64,000 nucleotides of DNA from Gemmobacter fulvus. Lineage in GTDB: Bacteria > Pseudomonadota > Alphaproteobacteria > Rhodobacterales > Rhodobacteraceae. The notes below the pieces were generated by a model. That model had not been told where the DNA came from. It saw nothing but the letters and a program-made list of their open reading frames with translations, and did not search any database. The position numbers were made by a program, and so were the translations under genes. Below, piece by piece: positions 45,243 to 54,512 of the stretch (position 1 is the stretch's first letter; each line of letters opens with the position of its first letter). The DNA lies in contig NZ_CP076361.1 of NCBI RefSeq assembly GCF_018798885.1, positions 1,178,001 through 1,242,000 of the forward strand. Direction: 5' to 3'.

Positions 45243-46199
45243 ATGACCCCGATCCTGACCATCACCCTGAACCCGGCACTGGATGTGGCCACCAGCACGC
45301 CCGAGGTGCGGCCCGGCCCCAAGCTGCGCTGTACTGCGCCGCAGATGGATCCGGGCGGCGGCGGCATCAATGTGGCCCGCGCCATTCAGCAGTTGGGCGG
45401 GGCGGCGCAGGCGCTGGTGGCGCTTGGCGGCGCAACCGGCGCACAGCTGGCCGAGGCGCTGCGCCGCCATGCCATCCCCTGTGTTGCCGTCGCCGCCCCC
45501 GGCGAAACCCGGCAAAGCCTGTCGGTGACCGACAGCCGCAGCGGCGCGCAATATCGCTTTGTGTTGCCCGGCGCAGAATGGAACGCGCCCCATGCGCAGC
45601 AAATCCTTGATGCGCTGGCGAAAATATCGCCGCCACCGCTCTGGGCGGTGCTGAGTGGCAGCCAGCCGCCTGGCCTTGCCGACCGCTTTGCCGCCGCTGT
45701 ACAGGCGGCTTTGCCCAGCGGCACGCGGCTGATCCTCGATACATCAGGGGCTGCCCTGCGCGCGGTGGTGGCAGATCCGGTGCCAGGTCTGGCGGTGCTG
45801 CGCATGGATGATGCCGAAGCAGAGGATCTGGCCGGACAGCGCTTTGCCGACCGGCAGGCCTCGGCGGCCTATGCCGCCACATTGGTGGCGCGCGGCGTGG
45901 CGCAGACGGTCATCATCGCGCGCGGGGCCGAAGGATCGGTGCTGGCGGATGGCGCGGGCATGGTATTTGCCGACGCCCCGCCGGTGCAGGTGGTCAGTGC
46001 CGTGGGTGCGGGGGATACCTTCGTCGCGGCACTGGTGCTGGCGCTGGCCGGCGGTGCAGAGCGCGACTGTGCGCTGGCGCAGGCCGTGGCTGCCGCTGCC
46101 GCGGCCTGCCTGACCCCGGCGACCGAGCTGTGCCGCGCCGAAGATGTGGCCCGGCTGTTGCCGCTGGTCAGGGTCACGCCGCTGCCCGGCCCGCGGTGA
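45243..46199 (+). CDS. PfkB-family sugar kinase (phosphofructokinase type)
   Basis: 318 residues from the ATG at 45243 ([20 protein letters not shown]). The N-terminal ITLNPALD and [13 protein letters not shown] segments fit 1-phosphofructokinase or 6-phosphofructokinase-2. The ATP/anion hole is [12 protein letters not shown] with the catalytic aspartate. Which phosphate acceptor is used cannot be told. The esterase gene follows closely. Confidence 0.9.
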   Translation: MTPILTITLNPALDVATSTPEVRPGPKLRCTAPQMDPGGGGINVARAIQQLGGAAQALVALGGATGAQLAEALRRHAIPCVAVAAPGETRQSLSVTDSRSGAQYRFVLPGAEWNAPHAQQILDALAKISPPPLWAVLSGSQPPGLADRFAAAVQAALPSGTRLILDTSGAALRAVVADPVPGLAVLRMDDAEAEDLAGQRFADRQASAAYAATLVARGVAQTVIIARGAEGSVLADGAGMVFADAPPVQVVSAVGAGDTFVAALVLALAGGAERDCALAQAVAAAAAACLTPATELCRAEDVARLLPLVRVTPLPGPR

Positions 46200-46210
46200 C
46201 GCGGTGATCT

Positions 46211-46855
46211 ATGGCCCCCCTTCAGGAGATGGATGTGACAGCAGAGGCTTTGGTGGTGATCCTTCATGGTGTGGGCGGGCGTGGTGCGCATCTGGCCGCT
46301 CTGGCCGATATGATCGGCGCCGGGCTGCCGGGCCTCGCCTTTGCCCTGCCCGATGCCCCGGCGCGCTATGACTGGGACGATACCGGGCGGCAATGGTTCA
46401 GCGTGGCAGAGATCACCGCCGAAAACCGCCCCGAACGGTTGGTGGCGGCGCGGGCCAGTTTTGACCGGGTGCTGGATCGGGCGATCACGGAACAGGGCTT
46501 TGCCGGGCGGCTGAACCGGGTGGCGCTGGTCGGCTTTTCCCAAGGGGCGATCATGGCGCTGGATGCGGTGATGGGCGGGCGCTGGCCGGTGGCCGGGCTG
46601 GCGTGCCTGTCGGGCCGCTGCGTCTTGCCGGGGCCGGTGCTGGCCCCCGCCACGCCGGTGATGCTGTCACATGGGCTGGAAGATCCGGTGATCCCCGCCG
46701 CAGATGCGGTGCGGGCGGCAGACCATCTGGCCGGGCTGGGCAAACCCGTGGACCTGCATCTGTGGACCGGGCTGGGCCACTGGTTCGATGCGCGCGTGGC
46801 CGAGGTGACGGCGGGCTTTCTGCGCCGTACCCTGACCCCTGCCCCGCAAAGCTAG
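46211..46855 (+). CDS. Alpha/beta hydrolase, carboxylesterase/phospholipase type
   Basis: 214 residues. The nucleophile serine is in [13 protein letters not shown], the acid in [11 protein letters not shown], and the histidine in GLGHW. This matches the YpfH/EstB group of small esterases. Eleven bases after the kinase; likely an operon. The last bases overlap the end of the YnfA-family gene on the other strand. Confidence 0.9.
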   Translation: MAPLQEMDVTAEALVVILHGVGGRGAHLAALADMIGAGLPGLAFALPDAPARYDWDDTGRQWFSVAEITAENRPERLVAARASFDRVLDRAITEQGFAGRLNRVALVGFSQGAIMALDAVMGGRWPVAGLACLSGRCVLPGPVLAPATPVMLSHGLEDPVIPAADAVRAADHLAGLGKPVDLHLWTGLGHWFDARVAEVTAGFLRRTLTPAPQS

Positions 46856-47172
46856 GCGCGCGGGGAAAACAGGATCACCGCCGTGCCCGCCAGCGCCAGC
46901 GCCGCCCCGGCCAGATCAAAGCGGTCCGGGCGCATCCCTTCGGCGGCCCACATCCAGATCAGGCTGGCCAGGATATAGATGCCGCCATAGGCCGCGAAAC
47001 TGCGCCCCGCGCTGTCCGGCGGGGTCAGTGCCAGCAGAACGGCAAACGCGGCCAGCGCCGCCCCGCCGGGGATGAGCCACCACGCCGACGCCCCGGCCCG
47101 CCACCACATCCAGACCGCATAGCAGCCCGCGATTTCGGCCAGTGCGGCAGCGGCGTAAAGGCCCAGCGTCAC
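46852..47172 (-). CDS. YnfA/UPF0060 small membrane protein
   Basis: 106 residues with four helices (for example [20 protein letters not shown] and [16 protein letters not shown]). The family has unknown function, possibly small-multidrug-resistance-like. GTG start overlaps the nadE stop by four bases (GTGA), so it is the second gene of a nadE transcript. Confidence 0.9.
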   Translation of the reverse strand: MTLGLYAAAALAEIAGCYAVWMWWRAGASAWWLIPGGAALAAFAVLLALTPPDSAGRSFAAYGGIYILASLIWMWAAEGMRPDRFDLAGAALALAGTAVILFSPRA

Positions 47173-48827
47173 CCCTCGTCCCGCCAGCGCATCGCAATCG
47201 GATAGCGCCGGTCCAGCCAGAAGGCGCGCGGCGTCAGGCGGGTGCCGGGGGCAGACTGGAAGCGCTTGTATTCGCTGATGTAAAGCAGATGCTCGATCTT
47301 CTTGACCGTGGCCTGGTCAAAGCCTTGGGCGACCAGTTCGGCCACCGAAAGCTCGCGGTCCACCAATCCGTCCAGAATGGCGTCCAGCACCTCATAGGGC
47401 GGCAGGCTGTCCTGATCGGTCTGATCGGGGCGCAACTCGGCACTCGGCGGTTTGGTGATGACCCGCTCGGGGATCACCGCCCCGGCAGGGCCCTTCATCC
47501 ACGGGCGGTGATTGTCGTTGCGCCAGCGACAGGTGGCAAAGACACGGGTTTTATACATGTCCTTGATCGGGTTGTAGCCGCCATTCATGTCGCCATAGAT
47601 GGTGCAATAGCCCACCGCCACTTCGGATTTGTTGCCGGTGGTCAGCAGCATTTCGCCGAACTTGTTCGACAGCGCCATCAGCATCAGCCCGCGCAACCGG
47701 CTCTGGATATTTTCTTCGGTGATGCCCGGCTCCGTGCCCGCAAACAGCGGTGCCAGCGCCGCCCCCACCGCCTCCTGCGCGCCGCCGATCGGCACGGTGT
47801 CCAGACGGCAACCCAGATTGCGCGCCACCTCGCCCGCATCCTCCAGCGAATGATCCGAAGTATAGGCCGAGGGCAGCATCACGCAGCGCACGTTCTCCGG
47901 CCCCAGCGCATCTGCGGCGATGGTGGCGACAATCGCGGAATCGATGCCGCCCGACAGGCCCAGCAAGACCTTCTTGAAGCCGGTCTTGGCCATGTAATCG
48001 GCCAGCGCCATCACACAGGCGCGATAATCCGCCTCCCAGATCTTCGGAATTTCGGCCATCAGCCCCGGTTTTGCCCGCCACCCGTCCGGCCCCTGCACGA
48101 AATCGACATGGGTGATGCAATCGTCGAACTGCGGCATCTGCACCGCCAGCTCTCCGCCCGGATTGAGCACCATCGACGATCCGTCAAACACCTGATCATC
48201 CTGCCCGCCGACCATGTTGAGATAGACCAGCGGCAGCCCGGTTTCGACCACGCGCGACACCATGAGGTTCAGCCGCAGATCCGGCTTGCCACGATGATAG
48301 GGCGAGCCATTGGGCACCAGCAGGATCTCGGCCCCGGTTTCGGCAAGGGTTTCGGCCACATCCGGGTGCCAGGCATCTTCGCAGATCGGCGTACCGATGC
48401 GCAGCGGGCCGACGCGGTAGGGGCCATTCACCTCGGCCGCCGAAAAGATGCGCTTTTCGTCAAACACATCGCTGTTGGGCAGGTGATGTTTCAGCACCGT
48501 CGCCGTCACCTCGCCCGCTTGCAGGATGTAATAGGCATTGTGCAGCTTGCCGGACACCATCGCCGGACCGCCGATGCCGATGGCCGGGCCATCGGCGCAA
48601 TCGCGCGCCAGTTGCCGGATTGCGGCAATGGCGGCATGGGTGAAGGCGGGTTTCAGGATCAGATCCTGGGTCTGATAGCCGGTGATGAACATCTCGGTCA
48701 GCGCCAGCATATCGGACCCCGCCGCGCGGGCCTCTTCCCAGGCCGCGCGCGCCAATGCGGCATTGGCCGCCAAGGCGCCGACCGTCGGGTTCAGTTGCGC
48801 AAGCGTAAGGCGGAAACTTTGGGCCAT
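47169..48827 (-). CDS. nadE: NadE, glutamine-dependent NAD+ synthetase
   Basis: Amidates deamido-NAD with glutamine. The 552 residues fuse an N-terminal nitrilase-type glutaminase (catalytic cysteine in [10 protein letters not shown]) to the C-terminal synthetase ([19 protein letters not shown]-loop; [23 protein letters not shown]). The start at 48827 is an ATG ([20 protein letters not shown]); the long upstream open frame runs antisense into the MORN gene and is rejected. Confidence 0.97.
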   Translation of the reverse strand: MAQSFRLTLAQLNPTVGALAANAALARAAWEEARAAGSDMLALTEMFITGYQTQDLILKPAFTHAAIAAIRQLARDCADGPAIGIGGPAMVSGKLHNAYYILQAGEVTATVLKHHLPNSDVFDEKRIFSAAEVNGPYRVGPLRIGTPICEDAWHPDVAETLAETGAEILLVPNGSPYHRGKPDLRLNLMVSRVVETGLPLVYLNMVGGQDDQVFDGSSMVLNPGGELAVQMPQFDDCITHVDFVQGPDGWRAKPGLMAEIPKIWEADYRACVMALADYMAKTGFKKVLLGLSGGIDSAIVATIAADALGPENVRCVMLPSAYTSDHSLEDAGEVARNLGCRLDTVPIGGAQEAVGAALAPLFAGTEPGITEENIQSRLRGLMLMALSNKFGEMLLTTGNKSEVAVGYCTIYGDMNGGYNPIKDMYKTRVFATCRWRNDNHRPWMKGPAGAVIPERVITKPPSAELRPDQTDQDSLPPYEVLDAILDGLVDRELSVAELVAQGFDQATVKKIEHLLYISEYKRFQSAPGTRLTPRAFWLDRRYPIAMRWRDEG

Positions 48828-48929
48828 GGGCGGATCTCCGGTGGCTGCGGGCGCGGCGTCCCGAGGATTTGTCTTGCTTTCTAGCAGACTGACGGCCAAG
48901 GAAAAGACGTCAAGCGGTGGGAGGCGGCG

Positions 48930-50435
48930 ATGCAGCGGCGCAGCGAACGGAAGATCCTCTGGGGGCAGAATATCATCGGCATGGCAGGGCTTGTGCTGAC
49001 ATTGGCCGCACCGCCGCTGATGGCGCAGCAAAGCGACGGCGATGTTCTCGTCAAACAATATGACGACGGCTCGGTCTATGAGGGCACCTTCCGCAATGGC
49101 GTGCAGCATGGCACCGGCACCTACAGCCTGCCCAACGGCTTTGAATATGCCGGGGAATGGGTTGATGGCGAAATCCGCGGCAAGGGCATTGCGCGCTATC
49201 CGAATGGCTCGGTCTATGAGGGCGATTTTCTGGCGGGCAAACCCTTTGGCACCGGCAAGATCACCTATGCCGATGGCGGCACGTACGAGGGCGACTGGCT
49301 GGATGGCCAGATCACCGGCAAGGGCGTGGCGCGTTATGCCGATGGCACTGTCTATGAAGGCACGTTTGAAAACGCGGTGCATGAAGGTCAGGGCAAGCTG
49401 ACCGCACCGGGCGGCGCGGTTTATGAGGGCGGCTGGGTCAAAGGCCTGAAAGAGGGTTCAGGGCGGCTGAGCTATGCCGATGGCACGCTCTATGACGGCA
49501 CGATGAAGGCTGGGATGCGCGATGGCAAGGGCAAGCTGACCATGCCGGACGGACTGATCTATGAGGGGGATTGGGCCAAGGGGCAGATCAATGGTCTGGG
49601 CAAGCTGACCCAGCCCAATGGCGATGTCTATGAGGGCGCTTTTGCCGAAGGCGAACGGCAGGGCAAGGGCCGGATGACCTACAAGGATGGCTCGGTCTAT
49701 GATGGCGCGTTCAAGGCCGATCAGCGCGAGGGCAAAGGCACGTTCCGCACGGCGGATGGCTATGCCTATGACGGCGATTGGGTGGCGGGTCGGATGCAGG
49801 GTCAGGGCAAGCTGACCTATTCCGATGGTTCGGTCTATCAGGGCGCGTTCAAGGCCGATCTGCCGGATGGAACCGGCAAGATCACCTATCCCGATGGCAG
49901 CACCTATGACGGGCTCTGGGTCGCAGGCGAGATCGAGGGCACCGGACGGGCAACCTACAAGGATGGTGCCGCCTATGCGGGCAGCTTCAAGGCCGGGCAG
50001 GCCGAAGGGCGCGGCGTGCTGACCCGGCCCGATGGCTATCGGTATGAGGGCGATTGGGTGGCGGGCAAACGCACCGGCAGCGGCACCGCCACCTATCCCG
50101 ATGGCGCGATTTATACCGGGGCCTTTGTCGATGGGGTGCGGCAGGGCCAGGGCGAGATCGTGATGCCCGATGGCTTCCGCTACAACGGCCAATGGGACAA
50201 GGGCGAGATTGCGGGCAAGGGCGTGGCCACCTATGCCACGGGCGATGTCTACGAAGGGGCCTTCGTCAGCGGCAAGCGGCAGGGTGCAGGCGTGCTGCGC
50301 TATGCCAATGGTCAGGAAAGCGCCGGGGAATGGCTGAACGGCATCCTTGTCGCCGCCCCCGAAGCCCCGCCTGCCGCCGCAGGGGATGCGCCAGCCCCTG
50401 ATGCAGCCGCGCCCGAGGGAACTCCCGCCCCCTGA
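48930..50435 (+). CDS. Secreted MORN-repeat protein
   Basis: 501 residues. Residues 1-32 form a signal peptide (hydrophobic GLVLTLAAPPLMA). From about residue 44 there are 18 complete 23-residue MORN repeats plus a partial 19th, such as YPDGSTYDGLWVAGEIEGTG. A tail rich in Ala and Pro (PEAPPAAAGDAPAPDAA) ends the protein. The repeats alternate between YxGxF and YxGxW types. MORN arrays bind membranes, lipids or partner proteins; the role here is unknown. Divergent from nadE. Confidence 0.92.
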   Translation: MQRRSERKILWGQNIIGMAGLVLTLAAPPLMAQQSDGDVLVKQYDDGSVYEGTFRNGVQHGTGTYSLPNGFEYAGEWVDGEIRGKGIARYPNGSVYEGDFLAGKPFGTGKITYADGGTYEGDWLDGQITGKGVARYADGTVYEGTFENAVHEGQGKLTAPGGAVYEGGWVKGLKEGSGRLSYADGTLYDGTMKAGMRDGKGKLTMPDGLIYEGDWAKGQINGLGKLTQPNGDVYEGAFAEGERQGKGRMTYKDGSVYDGAFKADQREGKGTFRTADGYAYDGDWVAGRMQGQGKLTYSDGSVYQGAFKADLPDGTGKITYPDGSTYDGLWVAGEIEGTGRATYKDGAAYAGSFKAGQAEGRGVLTRPDGYRYEGDWVAGKRTGSGTATYPDGAIYTGAFVDGVRQGQGEIVMPDGFRYNGQWDKGEIAGKGVATYATGDVYEGAFVSGKRQGAGVLRYANGQESAGEWLNGILVAAPEAPPAAAGDAPAPDAAAPEGTPAP

Positions 50436-50442
50436 ACCACCG

Positions 50443-51789
50443 TCACCGATTCGCCACGCCAGCCAGATCGCAGATCACTTCCAGCAGGCGTTGGCGGGAA
50501 AACGGTTTGCTGACATGGGCGTGAAAGCCTGTGGCCAGATATTCGGCAACCTGATGGCGCATCGCATTGGCGGTGATGGCAACCGCAGGTGGCGGCGCGG
50601 TGCCGCGCGCGGCATGGCCCGCGCGAATCGCCCGCAGCGCGGCAATGCCATCCACCAGCGGCATCGAAATATCCAGCAGCAGCAGATCAAAGCTCTGCGC
50701 CGCGCTCAGCGCAATCGCCTCGCGCCCGTCGGCCACCAGCACCACCTCCATGCCGCTATGCGCCAGCATCGCCGACAGGATCTTGCGGTTGGTGGCATTG
50801 TCATCCGCCGCGAGAATCCGCAGCCCGGCCAGCCGGTCCAGCGGCAGGGCCACCGAGGGCGGCGCGGCAGCGGGGCGGATTTCGTCCACCCCGGCCTCGG
50901 GCAGCGGCAGGGTCACCCGGATGCGGGTGCCTGCGCCCGGCTGCGACAGGGCAACAATCTCGCCCCCCATCATATCGACCAGCTTTTTCACAATCGACAT
51001 GCCCAGCCCGGTGCCGCCAAAGCGCCGTGTCACCGTGGTATCGGCCTGTTCGAAATCCTCGAACATGCGGGCCACCTGCGCAGTTGTCATGCCAATGCCG
51101 GTGTCGATCACGTCGATCACGATGGGACGGCCCGGCGGGCAGGTCAGCAGCACGCGGATCTCGCCCGTTTCGGTGAACTTGATCGCATTGCCCAGCAGGT
51201 TGTGCAGGATCTGCGCAACCCGGTGCGGATCGCCGATCCGGCGACGCTGCGCATCGGCGCTGGCCAGAATCGCAAAGGACAGCCCTTTTTCCTGCGCGCG
51301 CAGCGAATGCAGCGCCTCGACCTTGGCCACCACATCCGAGGGGCAGAATGCCGTCGCCTCCAGCTCCAGCCGCCCGGCGTCAATCTTCGACAGATCGAGG
51401 ATGTCATTCAGCACCCGCAACAGCATTTCGCCCGAATCGCGGATCGTGGCGATCATCAGCCGGTGTTCGGGATCGACGAGCAGCCCGTCCAGCAGCTCTG
51501 CCATGCCCAGAACCCCGTTCAGCGGCGTGCGGATCTCATGGCTCATATTGGCCAGAAACATGCTTTTGGCATGGCTTGCGGCCTCGGCCTGATGGCGGGC
51601 CTTTTCCAGATCCGCCGTGCGCAGATGCACCTCATGTTCCAGATTGCGGGCCTGATGTTCCAGCGCGCGATTGGCATCGAACAGCTCACGGCTTTTCAGC
51701 TCCAGCAATTGCTCCGCCTCTTCGCGCGCCCGCCTTTCGCGGTCATAGCGGCGGCGCGACACCGCATCGGGGGGGGCCAGATCGTTCAT
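50443..51789 (-). CDS. Hybrid histidine kinase without its own sensor domain
   Basis: 448 residues. A helical coiled coil (about 12-75) is followed by HisKA (phosphoacceptor H84 in SHEIRTPLNGVLG) and a HATPase domain (N-box LGNAIKFTETG; VIDTGIGM; FGGTGLGMSI). The C-terminal receiver has its phospho-acceptor aspartate D373 in LLLDISMP and a lysine in HVSKPF. There is no PAS, GAF or membrane segment. The ATG overlaps the stop of the upstream H-NOX gene, so H-NOX is probably the sensor. Output partner not in the window. Confidence 0.93.
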   Translation of the reverse strand: MNDLAPPDAVSRRRYDRERRAREEAEQLLELKSRELFDANRALEHQARNLEHEVHLRTADLEKARHQAEAASHAKSMFLANMSHEIRTPLNGVLGMAELLDGLLVDPEHRLMIATIRDSGEMLLRVLNDILDLSKIDAGRLELEATAFCPSDVVAKVEALHSLRAQEKGLSFAILASADAQRRRIGDPHRVAQILHNLLGNAIKFTETGEIRVLLTCPPGRPIVIDVIDTGIGMTTAQVARMFEDFEQADTTVTRRFGGTGLGMSIVKKLVDMMGGEIVALSQPGAGTRIRVTLPLPEAGVDEIRPAAAPPSVALPLDRLAGLRILAADDNATNRKILSAMLAHSGMEVVLVADGREAIALSAAQSFDLLLLDISMPLVDGIAALRAIRAGHAARGTAPPPAVAITANAMRHQVAEYLATGFHAHVSKPFSRQRLLEVICDLAGVANR

Positions 51790-52334
51790 TGCGGATCGTA
51801 TCGGATGGTGAATTCGGCGCGGGCCGCCTCAGGTGTCGAAAAATCCCGCGCGGCGACGCTGGCCGCCACACCGAAATGGCCGACACAGCCTTCAATCAGC
51901 CCCTGACAGAACGGCACCAGCGGCCGGGACGAGCTGTAATCCATCCGCAGTGCATCCGGCGCGATGCGTTCGGTGGCAAAGGTGGGCAATTCGGCATTGG
52001 GATAGATCTTGCGCACCTCGACATGTACTTCGCCCTCGATGGCCTCCAGCATCGCCATCACATCGGGTTTGGTTTCAAAAAAACCCGGATAATAGGTCTT
52101 GAACGCATCCATCATCCAATGGCCGAAGCGGCGCTGTAATTCATCGCCCGGCACGGTGGTCGCCCGACTGAAGGCCTGCACCAGCGCCATCAGATCGCTG
52201 CACGGATAATCGCCCACCGCCGTAAACGCCCCGCCCGAGGACAAGGGCGTGCTGTCCAGCACCGCATCAACCGCCGCCTCGCCCACCAGATCCTCTGCCA
52301 TTTTCAGCAGCTCGACAAATACGATACCCTTCAT
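51786..52334 (-). CDS. H-NOX (heme-NO/oxygen binding) sensor protein
   Basis: 182 residues starting MKGIVFVELLKMAEDLVGEA, the HNOB domain alone. The haem-ligand histidine is H104 in GEVHVEVRKIY and the YxSxR haem-propionate motif is Y133-S135-R137 (DYSSSRPL). The family binds NO (and sometimes oxygen) at a haem iron and inhibits partner kinases or cyclases. Overlaps the hybrid kinase gene by four bases, so the pair is a stoichiometric unit. Confidence 0.95.
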   Translation of the reverse strand: MKGIVFVELLKMAEDLVGEAAVDAVLDSTPLSSGGAFTAVGDYPCSDLMALVQAFSRATTVPGDELQRRFGHWMMDAFKTYYPGFFETKPDVMAMLEAIEGEVHVEVRKIYPNAELPTFATERIAPDALRMDYSSSRPLVPFCQGLIEGCVGHFGVAASVAARDFSTPEAARAEFTIRYDPQ

Positions 52335-52458
52335 GCCTGCGCGTCTCCCTTTTGCCGTCTGCGGCTGATCTGCCCGCTCAGGCGTCGCACAGGAAGTTTA
52401 ACAAACCGCTAGCGGCGGCAGGCTTCCGTAGCGGCGCCATCTGGCTTATCTGCACCGC

Positions 52459-53514
52459 TTGCCAGACCGGAGCCCAGCCTTGCCCCCTGCCCTGACCACC
52501 GTTCAAGACCTGCTGCACAGCGGCCTTGCCACTGTCGATGACGCGCCCGCGCTGGCCGAGGTTGCGCAAGAGTTCCGCATCCGCATTTCGCCGCAGATGC
52601 GGGCGGCGATGGAACAGGGCGATGGTCTGGCGGCGCAATTCGTGCCGACCGTGGCCGAAAGCACGATCCGCCCCGAAGAGCTGGCCGATCCGATTGGCGA
52701 TGCCCGCTTTTCGCCCGCGCCCGGCCTGACCCACCGTTATCCCGACCGGGTGATTCTGGCGGCGACGCAGACCTGCGAGGTCTATTGCCGGTTCTGTTTC
52801 CGCCGCGAAACCGTGGGGGCAGCCGGGGCCTTGCCCGAGGCGGATCTGGTGCAGGCGCTGGATCACATCCGCCACCACCCCGCCATCCGCGAGGTGATCC
52901 TGACCGGGGGCGACCCGCTGTCGCTGTCGCCGCGCCGGGTGGCGGCGCTGCTGACGCGGATCGCGGCGATTGACCATGTGGAGGTGGTGCGCTTTCACAC
53001 CCGCGTGCCGATGGTGGCACCAGAGCGGATCACCGATGACCTGCTGGCCGCCCTCGACGTGCGGCCTGCTGTTTACGTCGTGGTGCATACCAACCACCCG
53101 AACGAGCTGACCGAGGCGGCGAAGCTGGCGTTGCGGCGGCTGACCCGTGCAGGCGTGCCGCTGCTGGCCCAGACCGTGCTGTTGCGCGGAGTGAATGATG
53201 ATGCCGCCGTGCTGGAGGCGCTGTTTCGTGGCCTGATCGCGCAGCGGGTGAAGCCCTATTACTTGCACCACTGCGATCTGGCCAAGGGCACCAGCCATTT
53301 CCGCACCACGATTGCCGAGGGTCAGGCCATCATGGCCGCGCTGCGCGGGCGGCTGTCGGGCCTCGCCTTGCCGACCTATGTGCTGGATATTCCGGGCGGG
53401 GCGGGCAAGGTGCCGATCGGGCCCGGCTATCTGCACCCGGGCGATGTGCCCGGTCGGCATCTGGTCACGGATTGGCAGGGCGGGGTGCATCCCTATGACG
53501 ACCCCGCCCGCTAA
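52459..53514 (+). CDS. KamA-family radical SAM protein (lysine 2,3-aminomutase / EpmB-like)
   Basis: About 351 residues. The radical SAM cluster is CEVYCRFCFRRE. The substrate and PLP-binding segments resemble lysine 2,3-aminomutase (ILTGGDPL; HTNHPNEL). Length is close to EpmB, which makes beta-lysine for elongation factor P; the usual partner genes epmA and efp are not in the window. Start uncertain: TTG at 52459 or 52480. Divergent from the H-NOX gene. Confidence 0.88.
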   Translation: MPDRSPALPPALTTVQDLLHSGLATVDDAPALAEVAQEFRIRISPQMRAAMEQGDGLAAQFVPTVAESTIRPEELADPIGDARFSPAPGLTHRYPDRVILAATQTCEVYCRFCFRRETVGAAGALPEADLVQALDHIRHHPAIREVILTGGDPLSLSPRRVAALLTRIAAIDHVEVVRFHTRVPMVAPERITDDLLAALDVRPAVYVVVHTNHPNELTEAAKLALRRLTRAGVPLLAQTVLLRGVNDDAAVLEALFRGLIAQRVKPYYLHHCDLAKGTSHFRTTIAEGQAIMAALRGRLSGLALPTYVLDIPGGAGKVPIGPGYLHPGDVPGRHLVTDWQGGVHPYDDPAR

Positions 53515-53520
53515 AAGGCC

Positions 53521-53985
53521 TCAATGCTTGGAATGATCTGTGCTGCCGGGCGGATCGACCATGAATTCGATCTGCACCTTGCCTGCCTTCTCGAAGGTCA
53601 GGGTAGCGGGGATCATGCCACCCTCGGGCAGGGCGCCGGTCAGACCCATCAGCATGATGTGATAGCCGCCCGGCTCCAGCACCGCCACATCGCCTGCGGG
53701 GATCACCAGTTCGGGCACATGGCGCATCGTCGCCACGCCTTCGGGCGAGGTGGCAGACAGATGCAGCATGGCCGAGGCGGCGACGGGGGTTTCCACGGAC
53801 AGCAGGCGGTCATCCGCACTGCCGCTGTTGGCAATCACCATATAGCCGGCTGCGGCCTTGGCAGTGGCGGCAGGGCGCGGAATGGCGGGATGGATGATTT
53901 GCAGATCGCCTTGTGTCACCTCATGGCCAAGGCTGGCGGTGGCGGTGGTGATCAGCAGGGCGGCAAGCGAAAAGATGCGTTTCAT
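53521..53985 (-). CDS. PCu(A)C-type periplasmic copper chaperone
   Basis: 154 residues from the ATG at 53985 with signal peptide MKRIFSLAALLITTATASLG. The copper motif H-x11-M-x21-HxM is present: H in AMLHLSATS, M in ATMRHVP, HxM in GGYHIML. Such proteins deliver Cu(I) to cytochrome oxidase. A second small protein follows it on the upstream side (54059-54406), possibly also copper-related. Confidence 0.93.
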   Translation of the reverse strand: MKRIFSLAALLITTATASLGHEVTQGDLQIIHPAIPRPAATAKAAAGYMVIANSGSADDRLLSVETPVAASAMLHLSATSPEGVATMRHVPELVIPAGDVAVLEPGGYHIMLMGLTGALPEGGMIPATLTFEKAGKVQIEFMVDPPGSTDHSKH

Positions 53986-54058
53986 CGCATATCCTTCACG
54001 TCGGACTATCAGGAAAGCGCCGCAAGGTTGCGGCAGGTTTGGCAAAACGGGCGCGGGC

Positions 54059-54406
54059 TCACACCCGTGGTGGTGCCCGCGCCGATGCCATACCCGGGCG
54101 ACGGGCAGCCAGACCCAGTGCCTCGCCCTGCCCCTGCACCGTTCCGACAAGCTGCCAGTCCACCGCCTGCACCGCGCCCCCCGAGGGCGGTAGAACGGCG
54201 GCTGACATCAGTCGGCAGGCCTCGCAGCGCGGGGTGGCGCGCGCCTCATCCTCGCCGCAGATGCGGGCCACCTCGCCCACCGCCAGCAAGACCGCTTGCC
54301 AGCCCGCATCCGCCCGGGGGGCCGTATGGGCAAACCCGCCTGCCAGCGTGGCAAAGCCAAGCAGGACCACCAGAAACAGCCGGGGCATGGGATGGGGCAC
54401 AGTCAT
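54059..54406 (-). CDS. Small exported protein with cysteine pair, possibly DUF2946-like
   Basis: 115 residues from the ATG at 54406 (MTVPHPMPRLFLVVLLGFAT), with a signal-like hydrophobic N-terminus. The central segment ICGEDEARATPRCEACRLM has three cysteines, two spaced CxxC. DUF2946-family proteins near copper genes have a similar layout, but the match is weak. It is directly upstream of the copper-chaperone gene on the same strand, which suggests a shared job. The frame runs open further upstream without a good start. Confidence 0.6.
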   Translation of the reverse strand: MTVPHPMPRLFLVVLLGFATLAGGFAHTAPRADAGWQAVLLAVGEVARICGEDEARATPRCEACRLMSAAVLPPSGGAVQAVDWQLVGTVQGQGEALGLAARRPGMASARAPPRV

Positions 54407-54512
54407 GCGCGCATGATTGGCGCAGCGTTGCGGGCGGGGCAAGGCTCTGGCCGCTGACAGCCGTGCAACTTTGCGTGCGTGATCCACGTCCTTCGGGGCC
54501 GCACAGACGGGA

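Noticed and set aside
48828-49382. N-terminal extension of nadE by 185 codons
   Set aside because: It runs antisense through the signal peptide and first repeats of the MORN gene; the nitrilase domain begins at the ATG at 48827.
48990-50330. 69-base periodic DNA considered as a CRISPR or satellite repeat
   Set aside because: The period is coding: 23-residue MORN repeats with synonymous variation and no spacers.
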